From: Lentisphaerota bacterium | GTDB taxonomy: Bacteria; Verrucomicrobiota; Kiritimatiellia; RFP12; UBA3636 | Length of the DNA: 7,015 nt | Direction of reading: 5' to 3' | Assembly (NCBI GenBank): GCA_012511845.1 | Contig: JAAZFF010000358.1 | Span: 1 to 7,015 of the forward strand | In this document: piece after piece, positions 1 through 5,313 of the stretch | How the letters are laid out: each line of letters opens with the position of its first letter | Numbering within the stretch: the stretch's first letter is position 1 | Position numbers and translations under genes: made by a program | The notes under the pieces: model-generated | What the model was told of the DNA's origin: nothing | Database searches by the model: none | The model's input: the letters and a program-made list of their open reading frames with translations, nothing else

Positions 1-97
1 ACGAGTTCGTACTATTTTTGTCAACAAAAATTGCAGTTTATTTTGAAGAAATTGAAATTGAAGATGTTCTAATAAGGTTGCATGATGCAGGACGTTT

Positions 98-526
98 TCA
101 TGGGAGTGCAAGTGTTTTGACGTAATTGTCCTTGATTTCACGCTTTGCACCATGACTCAACAGCAAGTCAACTACTGGGGTGGTTAGTTTATCTGAAACG
201 CTGAAGATATAAGCATTATGCAATGAAGATCTTCCCACATCGTTTAGGGCATTTGGAACAGCGCCAGCCTTCAGAAGTATACCCACAATTTCAATATTTG
301 GAGATGAGGCACATGCTATATGGAGTAATGTTGATCTGTCCCATGGATCCACTTGGGCGATCAACGGGCGATTTGTGGATATAGCCATTACCAGTGATGA
401 GCAATTATTATCCAGAATCATGAGTTTCGCAGTGTCAAAAGATGTCGTTTCGGGTTGATTTCGACAAGAAAACAGTATGGATACGATGACCAGGAAAACT
501 CTGATGTTAACGGTTGTACGGGTCAT
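98..526 (-). CDS. Ankyrin-repeat lipoprotein (142 aa), possibly C-terminally truncated
   Basis: A lipoprotein signal peptide ends in the lipobox LFSC (Cys 21). The mature part holds a degenerate N-terminal helix pair (about 39-58), one good ankyrin repeat (about 62-94: STLLHIACA, IVGILLKAGAVPN) and a second (about 96-131: GRSSLHNAY, VVDLLLSHGAKRE) with a short insertion. A third repeat starts (KDNYVKTLALP) and stops after one strand-and-helix start, at a TGA (100-98). Ankyrin repeats bind other proteins, so this is probably an envelope-anchored binding module facing the periplasm or the surface. The ATG at 526 has AGAGG 6 nt upstream. Beyond the stop, the +1 frame stays open for 34 codons to the window edge, beginning HENVLHHATLLEHL, so a frameshift that cut off the last repeat is possible. 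The gene follows the 164-aa gene after 141 nt. Family call firm, partner unknown. Confidence 0.85.
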   Translation of the reverse strand: MTRTTVNIRVFLVIVSILFSCRNQPETTSFDTAKLMILDNNCSSLVMAISTNRPLIAQVDPWDRSTLLHIACASSPNIEIVGILLKAGAVPNALNDVGRSSLHNAYIFSVSDKLTTPVVDLLLSHGAKREIKDNYVKTLALP

Positions 527-667
527 AACACACCTCTACCAGTACTATTAAATGCGACAGTGCAAGTGTTCCATTGCGATGCAGCCGGAAAACTCATTGA
601 AAGCGTTGTCCCTGTATGTTTTCAAGGTTAATTATTTCCTGTTTGGAGTGAATGTCTATGTGCAATG
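527..667 (-). other. Intergenic stretch upstream of the ankyrin lipoprotein gene
   Basis: These 141 nt hold no open frame I can support and no hairpin with a T-run. The minus strand contains TTGAAA (625-620) and TTTCAA (602-597) separated by 17 nt, which is both a 6-bp inverted repeat and a poor fit to a -35/-10 pair, so a weak promoter here is possible but unproven. AGAGG at 533-537, 6 nt before the ATG at 526, is the likely ribosome binding site of the next gene. Confidence 0.3.
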
Positions 668-1162
668 TTACTTGTCTCTGAATTGCTGAATAACTAAAAA
701 ATCCCCTTCACGAGTTCTGACAACATCTCCTTTAAATATGTATCCATTTGTTTTCCACGAAGATGCAAAACAATACATCGGTTCGCTTAATTTGTACCCA
801 TCAAACCTTGTTTTTACATAATTATAAATTGAAATTCTAAACCAAGGTTTATCAGAATACCCGTATTCACCTGAGGGCGTTTTTTCCGGAGGGAGATATA
901 TTTCCCCAGGAGTAAATACCGACCAAGTGTAGAAGCCCCAACTTGGTTCTCGTCCACCACCGTCACTTTCATAAACCATAATCGAATTTGCCGGGAATGA
1001 AAGCCCCGTTCGTAATTCCGCAAACTGCAGAGCGTTGCTGTTGTCCTCGTTACTTGTTGCGGCTTTTGTTTTAAAATTCAAAATCTTGTTTTCGCCACAT
1101 CCAAAACTCAGAAAAATAAAAGAAACTATTATCACTTTGCTCATCAGAAATAAAACCTTCAT
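668..1162 (-). CDS. Putative lipoprotein of unknown family (164 aa)
   Basis: The N-terminus has a basic start, a hydrophobic stretch (VIIVSFIFLSFGC) and Cys at residue 22. The lipobox SFGC is weaker than consensus but acceptable. A low-complexity linker (KAATSNEDNSN, 33-43) leads to a compact domain: LRTGLSFPANSIMVYESDGGG at about 50-70, SWGFYTWSVFTPGEI at 74-88, and a C-terminal half with CFASSWKTNGYIFKGDVV (131-148) ending in REGDFLVIQQF. I associate this FPANS...DGGGR pattern with small uncharacterised lipoproteins found near Rhs genes in related bacteria, which is memory-based and unverified. The ATG at 1162 has a strong AAGGAGG at 1172-1178 inside the end of the preceding gene. ATG at codon 7 is a possible alternative start but fits the Shine-Dalgarno sequence worse. 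The gap to the upstream gene is 2 nt, so the pair is likely one operon. The stop is TAA. Confidence 0.83.
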   Translation of the reverse strand: MKVLFLMSKVIIVSFIFLSFGCGENKILNFKTKAATSNEDNSNALQFAELRTGLSFPANSIMVYESDGGGREPSWGFYTWSVFTPGEIYLPPEKTPSGEYGYSDKPWFRISIYNYVKTRFDGYKLSEPMYCFASSWKTNGYIFKGDVVRTREGDFLVIQQFRDK

Positions 1163-1164
1163 AG

Positions 1165-1929
1165 CTACCTGCCTCCTTCAGTCTTCCATCCATCCGTAAT
1201 TGCGCCAACTGCACTTTTTCCCACATCAACTTTATGACGATTAACTATTTGAACTATTTCATCATAGATGTCCGACTCGCCTAAAAAAACCAGATTCGGA
1301 GGGGAGGGAAGAATATACCTGTAGAGATCAGAAGCATTTGCTCCCGGACCGGGTCTCGGCAATTCCGTATTATCGCTATAATCCCCTATAAATACAGCCT
1401 GACAATTGGGCATGTCTTCAAAAATCTTTATAATGTCGATATAATTCGTCCCGGAAAATTTTTGAACTACATTTCCAACGGCAGTCTGGCTTGGCCACCC
1501 CCCTGTAGGTGCATGCGTCTGAGGAACATGATACATCGCACGTGGTCTTTTGCAGTACGCCGTCCATGCAGGCCACTTGGCACTTGTCCCGTGGTCTGCA
1601 ACAACAGCACCATGGTGCTTCACCGTCCGAACATTATACACAGCTGGAGTAGGCACGATGCGACTCTTGTTCATTATGAGATAGTTCTTGTTTGCTATCC
1701 ACAACAATGGCTCCTCGGCATCAGTACAAAGGACAATAACATCTTGATTTCGCTCAGGATAGTACTCACTTTTCAAGTTGAATGCTGTCCATCGCTTGTG
1801 GTGCTTGATAGCGTATGCTTCATTGAACCCCACAGACGGAGTCCACTTAAACACGAAACGCGCAGGGAAACTACAGCCTGTGACAAAGACTAAAACGAAC
1901 ATAAGCGATAGGTAAAATTTGATATTCAT
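1165..1929 (-). CDS. Putative lipoprotein of unknown family (254 aa)
   Basis: The N-terminus MNIKFYLSLMFVLVFVTGCS is a lipoprotein signal peptide with a VTGC lipobox and the modified Cys at residue 19. Ser at the next position, under the E. coli sorting rule, favours the outer membrane. The rest is a mixed alpha/beta protein with Cys at 68, 126 and 176, several His-rich spots (KHHKRW at 42-47, KHHGAVVADHG at 104-114) and a segment NCQAVFIGDYSDN at 175-187 that looks like a buried strand and turn. I cannot place it in a named family. The start ATG at 1929 has AGGAG at 1937-1941, 7 nt away. It follows the 376-aa gene after 145 nt, and its TAG stop is only 2 nt before the next ATG, so it is probably co-transcribed and coupled with the 164-aa gene. 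The lipoprotein call is firm; the role is unknown. Confidence 0.85.
   Translation of the reverse strand: MNIKFYLSLMFVLVFVTGCSFPARFVFKWTPSVGFNEAYAIKHHKRWTAFNLKSEYYPERNQDVIVLCTDAEEPLLWIANKNYLIMNKSRIVPTPAVYNVRTVKHHGAVVADHGTSAKWPAWTAYCKRPRAMYHVPQTHAPTGGWPSQTAVGNVVQKFSGTNYIDIIKIFEDMPNCQAVFIGDYSDNTELPRPGPGANASDLYRYILPSPPNLVFLGESDIYDEIVQIVNRHKVDVGKSAVGAITDGWKTEGGR
1172..1178 (-). promoter_or_regulatory. Strong ribosome binding site (AAGGAGG) of the 164-aa gene
   Basis: AAGGAGG lies within the last codons of the 254-aa gene, 9 nt before the ATG at 1162. It supports the upstream of two possible starts and implies that ribosomes finishing the first gene can restart at once on the second. Confidence 0.75.
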
Positions 1930-2074
1930 AAATATTCTCCTGTTTTACATTACCACTGCACCCGCTGATTGCATTCGATAACATCCCCGATAACGAGATA
2001 TCTTGTAAATATTTTCACCATGGCAGTGTCTGCACTCTGCTGTGGAATGAAGTTGTAGAAGATGTTTACATACA
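1930..2074 (-). other. Intergenic stretch between the 376-aa and 254-aa genes
   Basis: These 145 nt contain no supported gene, no clear terminator hairpin and no convincing promoter. Two plus-strand copies of CGATAAC (1976-1982 and 1988-1994), 12 bp apart, and a nearby AGATATCT palindrome (1996-2003) are the only structure I see; they could be an operator but are short enough to be chance. Confidence 0.3.
1937..1941 (-). promoter_or_regulatory. Ribosome binding site (AGGAG) of the 254-aa lipoprotein gene
   Basis: AGGAG on the minus strand lies 7 nt before the ATG at 1929 and fixes this start, which is also the one that gives a complete lipoprotein signal peptide. Confidence 0.7.
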
Positions 2075-3205
2075 TTATCTCGCCATGCCTCTGCCCTTAT
2101 GTTTTCGCCTGAGCCAAATCGTCAACCCTGAAACTGATAAAACAAAAAATGCGAGTGTTGCTACGATCCAAAGACTGAGCGACCTATCCAGTACTGATTT
2201 ATGCGAAATTCTATGGTAAACATCCCGAACACGCCGGATTCCCCAGCGATCAAGCAACACGTCAACCGCTGCAAAAACCTCAGCACCATCGGCAGCACCT
2301 ATAGCAAATCTGGTCTCAATCTCTCTTCCCACATCGTCCTCCCCGATATATCTTACCGTATACTTATTGTTTATGTAGCTATATTCCACAGCGACAAGCT
2401 CTTCAATCGTTCTTACGGGCGCATCGTCAGATCCAAACGGACGCCCATCTTCGCGGTAGCGATGCCCAGACTTGTAAATATCGAACTCTAAAATCATTCG
2501 ACCATCACGTGCGTATATCACATGCTTTGCATACGCAGTGTTGCCTGTAATCTGCCACCATTCGTTCGTAGGGTCCGAACTGATCATAACCCATTTATCC
2601 CCTATTCCCGGCAGTCCGGCTTTGCGCCTCTGCGGATTAGTTTGAATGGGCATCTGCACGGGTTTGTAAAGCAAGCCGGAACGTTCGCCGCCGTATACCA
2701 CTACATTCCCATCGCCATAGATCATGCCAGGTTCGAGAATGTCTTCCCCGGCAACGTGAAAATACACAATATCCTTTTCGTTCGAGTAGTAGGCACGACC
2801 GGTAGTAAACCCGCCAAGGAAAATTTTCGTATTCAGGGTGTCGCTTTGCGTCCAGTCTTTTATTCCCTCAACTTGTGGAGCAGGATACTCAATGGCAATT
2901 TGCGGAAGCGTGACAGGCTCAAAATCATCATACATTGCAACTTCTTCAATATGGCACGAAAACTGTGAAATTACACCTTCGAAAGTGATCTGAGAAGGTC
3001 CAAAAAACGAAAATACACTCCACGAACCGGGAGCATCAATTCGCCAGCTTATATCCATGTTCTCAGGGTTGCTAACATCAAGATTTGCAACATACCTGGT
3101 GCTGCCATTTGTCCATGTCCCCAGATCGTATCCGTATGTCACATCGAACTGTAGTAATGCTGCAAGGAACAATATCGCTACTGCAATTGGGCAAATAAGC
3201 TTCAT
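2075..3205 (-). CDS. Exported type I membrane protein of unknown family, coupled to the Rhs tip
   Basis: I do not recognise this 376-residue protein. It begins with a signal peptide (residues 1 to about 25: basic start, hydrophobic AVAILFLAALL) and ends with a membrane segment at about 344-365 (LWIVATLAFFVLSVSGLTIW) followed by a basic RRKHKGR tail. It should therefore be anchored in the inner membrane with about 315 residues outside the cytoplasm. That part is rich in aromatic residues and predicted beta strands (for example SWRIDAPGSWSVFSFFG at 53-69) and has a single Cys (84) outside the signal peptide. The ATG at 3205-3203 overlaps the Rhs TGA as ATGA, and AGAGGGAAG at 3212-3220 is a good Shine-Dalgarno sequence, so the start is well supported. 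The stop is TAA. Its position directly after the tip is where immunity genes of polymorphic toxins usually lie, but the size and topology are not those of a typical small cytoplasmic immunity protein. Function unknown. Confidence 0.88.
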   Translation of the reverse strand: MKLICPIAVAILFLAALLQFDVTYGYDLGTWTNGSTRYVANLDVSNPENMDISWRIDAPGSWSVFSFFGPSQITFEGVISQFSCHIEEVAMYDDFEPVTLPQIAIEYPAPQVEGIKDWTQSDTLNTKIFLGGFTTGRAYYSNEKDIVYFHVAGEDILEPGMIYGDGNVVVYGGERSGLLYKPVQMPIQTNPQRRKAGLPGIGDKWVMISSDPTNEWWQITGNTAYAKHVIYARDGRMILEFDIYKSGHRYREDGRPFGSDDAPVRTIEELVAVEYSYINNKYTVRYIGEDDVGREIETRFAIGAADGAEVFAAVDVLLDRWGIRRVRDVYHRISHKSVLDRSLSLWIVATLAFFVLSVSGLTIWLRRKHKGRGMAR

Positions 3206-5313
3206 GGTTTGCTTCCCTCTTTATCCTTTATCGTTAATTTGTACGGACGCCCCCTCTCCCAGCTGACTATTCGATTAATTGTTCCTCTGGTAACAAACCC
3301 TTTAGCCCAACTCAGTTGCGAAAACCTTCTATTGACATTATCTGGAAGCCCTGTTGCTAGGTCCTTATCTCCTTCGTTAAAATTATATCTGTCTAATGCA
3401 TGTAGTGTTAACCACATTTTAAACTTCTCGTTGCACAATTGCATTTCAGCACTTCCCCATATATGATGAACCCCTAATGTCTTCTGCCAATTTTGAGTGG
3501 TTGGTTGTCCGCTAAGCTCTGCATTACTAGACATACGCCACCCTGAAGAATCTCCTTTCTTAACATCGGCAAAGAGTCTTTCCGCCTCGCTAGCAGCCTC
3601 GTATATCGCATCATCAATATCTGCCCGTATCCCTCTGTCAGTTCTATACGCTTTCTCGTAATCGACTGTCAGATCTGTTCCGGCACCGGATCGATAATGG
3701 CGATATGCCCGTACTGCATCAGGCATGAACTTCTCGGCAATAGTAATCATTTTGCCAAGGACATCCCACCATTTGTAATCCTCCGCAGTAGGTGTATCGG
3801 GAAAGGGCAAATTGTGATCAGAGTCAAACTCGACTGTTGGTTCAATAAGGATGCCAATATAAGGCCAGTAAACTCGAAACCCAAATGCATCCACCGCATT
3901 CACACCATCATTCCTGCAGAATGCATAGAGATTGAGCCCGCCGGACTCCTCAATCGGGTCGCGGTTGAGCCAGCGACCACGGGGTGGGTCGTATAAGCGA
4001 CGGCCGTAGTAGTAAAACCCGGTTTCAGGATCATGGTACCTGGTGCTGAAACGGAAGCGGAAAGTATCAGCAAAAGGACCGGATTGTCCGATGGTGCTAC
4101 CGAAGGCATCGTAGATGTATTGTGCAACGACTGCGCCGGATTCATTAATGTATTCAGTTACGTTCCCATTTGCATCCTGGCATGGGAGGAAGTATTGCCC
4201 GTCAATGCTGACCGCAAGAAGTCCGCCGACTCCTCCCGCACCTTGTAACGTGCCAGAAAGATCGGTGCCCCAAAAGTACTGGATTTCGGACACAGCCCCG
4301 CCAGCGACTTCAATAGTCTCGTGGGCGAGATTCCAGCCGTCGTAGATGTATGAGTGGACAGAAGATTGTGGATGGTGAATCGTTTTGCTGATGCGGCGGT
4401 GCAGGTAGTCGTACTCATAGGAAGCTATTGGAACCCCGTTGGAAGAGACGGAGATCAGGCGATTTTCGCAGTCCCAGGCGTACCCGAACGCACCATCCGA
4501 GACCATGTTGCCGTCCAGGTCATATCCCGGTGTTCGCACCTGTGCCGGACTTTCCAAAATGGAGGTGTATTGGTTCAAGTTGTTCGCCGTATATTCAGTG
4601 CATGCAAAAAGAGCGGAGGCAACGGTAGAGGTGGTTTGGTTGCCGGCGTTATCGTAGGAATAAGACCAGGCGGTTGCCGACAGCATCGCCGATGTAACCT
4701 CGGAGCGCATATTGTAGCCAAAGGTGTCGGTGTTGCGCCGGGTGACCCTGTCGAGTGCGTCGTGGTCGTAGGTGAACTGCGTGACATCCACACCATTGAA
4801 GGCATTGGTGCTGGCAGTGATTCGGTTGGGACGGTAGCCATTCCTTGTCAATATGCGGGAGAATACATCCTCGGACGGAAGCGTGGCAATGTGTCCCATG
4901 GTGCGCCCGGCAAAGTTGGTGTAAGCTACTTGAAGCCCACGATCATGGGCATTTGTTACGGCGATTCCGGATATCCTGCCATACGCATCGTATGAATACA
5001 CGGACAGGCTTTTCTCAACTCCGTTGACCGAGAGCCCGGTGGAAGCGGGACGGCCGTGCTGGTCAAGGATACGTGCAAAAACACCTGTGATGTTCACAGT
5101 TGTAGCTGTTTCGTTAGTCATGGCGGAGTTGCTGTCGTATGCGTACCGGTAAGCGTTCCCGGCGTCGTCAACAATGGCAGACGGTCTTCCGAAGGCGTCG
5201 AAGGTGATTTCGTATCCAGGGGTGTCCGCTGCGGAATAAGAAGCGGCAGAGAGCAGGCGGCGTGCATCGTAGTTGTTTTGCCTCCACGCACCCCGTGCCC
5301 ACGTGGTGCGCAA
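3202..5313 (-). CDS. Rhs/YD-repeat protein, C-terminal part with conserved core and variable tip
   Basis: This frame is open from 5394 to the TGA at 3204-3202. The first possible start in it is a TTG at 5313 with no Shine-Dalgarno sequence, so I read it as the continuation of the upstream Rhs fragment after a frameshift, not as a separate gene. It holds further YD repeats (TFDAFGRPSAIVDDAGN, YSYDAYGRISG, YDLDGNMVSDG, YEYDYLHRRISK), then the Rhs-associated core (about 4140-3877) with RYHDPETGFYYYGRRLYDP, GRWLNRDPIEESGG and LNLYAFCRN. The core ends in VDAFGF, where canonical Rhs proteins have DPxGL and cut themselves. After this comes a 224-residue tip (3876-3205), described separately. The stop overlaps the start of the next gene as ATGA, which suggests translational coupling. 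The Rhs assignment is secure. Whether a full-length protein is made from this copy is doubtful. Confidence 0.85.
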   Translation of the reverse strand: MRTTWARGAWRQNNYDARRLLSAASYSAADTPGYEITFDAFGRPSAIVDDAGNAYRYAYDSNSAMTNETATTVNITGVFARILDQHGRPASTGLSVNGVEKSLSVYSYDAYGRISGIAVTNAHDRGLQVAYTNFAGRTMGHIATLPSEDVFSRILTRNGYRPNRITASTNAFNGVDVTQFTYDHDALDRVTRRNTDTFGYNMRSEVTSAMLSATAWSYSYDNAGNQTTSTVASALFACTEYTANNLNQYTSILESPAQVRTPGYDLDGNMVSDGAFGYAWDCENRLISVSSNGVPIASYEYDYLHRRISKTIHHPQSSVHSYIYDGWNLAHETIEVAGGAVSEIQYFWGTDLSGTLQGAGGVGGLLAVSIDGQYFLPCQDANGNVTEYINESGAVVAQYIYDAFGSTIGQSGPFADTFRFRFSTRYHDPETGFYYYGRRLYDPPRGRWLNRDPIEESGGLNLYAFCRNDGVNAVDAFGFRVYWPYIGILIEPTVEFDSDHNLPFPDTPTAEDYKWWDVLGKMITIAEKFMPDAVRAYRHYRSGAGTDLTVDYEKAYRTDRGIRADIDDAIYEAASEAERLFADVKKGDSSGWRMSSNAELSGQPTTQNWQKTLGVHHIWGSAEMQLCNEKFKMWLTLHALDRYNFNEGDKDLATGLPDNVNRRFSQLSWAKGFVTRGTINRIVSWERGRPYKLTIKDKEGSKP
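3205..3876 (-). other. Rhs variable C-terminal tip (224 residues), possible divergent colicin M-like domain
   Basis: The tip begins after the DAFGF core boundary. Tip residues 1-55 are a linker with an amphipathic segment (DVLGKMITIAEKFMPDAV). Residues 60-66 read HYRSGAG, residues 85-107 look helical and charged, residues 134-141 read LGVHHIWG, and residues 162-167 read DRYNFN (nt 3376-3393). The order and spacing resemble the catalytic domain of colicin M as I recall it: HYLWGNG, then an LG-G beta segment, then DKYDFN with H and R shortly after. Colicin M cleaves lipid II in the periplasm using D226, Y228, D229, H235 and R236. Here the first Asp and the Tyr are kept, D229 is replaced by Asn, and no HR pair follows at the usual distance. 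The segment from KTLG to IVSW resembles a domain I associate with other Rhs tails. Homology to colicin M is my inference; loss or change of activity is possible. Confidence 0.45.
3212..3220 (-). promoter_or_regulatory. Ribosome binding site of the 376-aa gene, inside the Rhs 3' end
   Basis: The minus strand reads AGAGGGAAG, ending 6 nt before the ATG at 3205. It lies within the Rhs tip coding region. With the ATGA overlap it points to coupled translation of tip and downstream gene. Confidence 0.6.
3877..3891 (-). other. Rhs core/tip boundary (variant autoproteolysis motif DAFGF)
   Basis: In canonical Rhs effectors the core ends with NP-x4-DPxGL and the chain is cut just after this motif, with nearby Asp residues needed. 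Here the matching stretch reads ND-GVNAV-DAFGF, so the Asp, the Gly and a large hydrophobic residue at the cut position are kept while both prolines are lost. The sequence after it bears no Rhs core pattern, which supports this as the exchange point between carrier and tip. Cleavage itself is not shown by sequence. Confidence 0.6.

Noticed and set aside
105..570. A 12-bp direct repeat (AGTGCAAGTGTT at 105-116 and 559-570) roughly bracketing the ankyrin gene
   Set aside because: About one 12-bp pair is expected by chance in a window this size, the match does not extend, and one copy lies inside the coding region. I see no integrase or attC-like structure to make it a cassette boundary.
1462..1893. 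A 143-codon plus-strand open frame opposite the 254-aa lipoprotein gene
   Set aside because: The minus-strand gene has a signal peptide, lipobox and Shine-Dalgarno sequence; the plus-strand frame has none of these.
4354..4995. A 213-codon open frame on the plus strand opposite the Rhs gene
   Set aside because: It lies wholly antisense to a region with clear YD-repeat coding, has no plausible ribosome binding site, and its product is low in recognisable structure. Long antisense frames are common opposite GC-rich Rhs genes.
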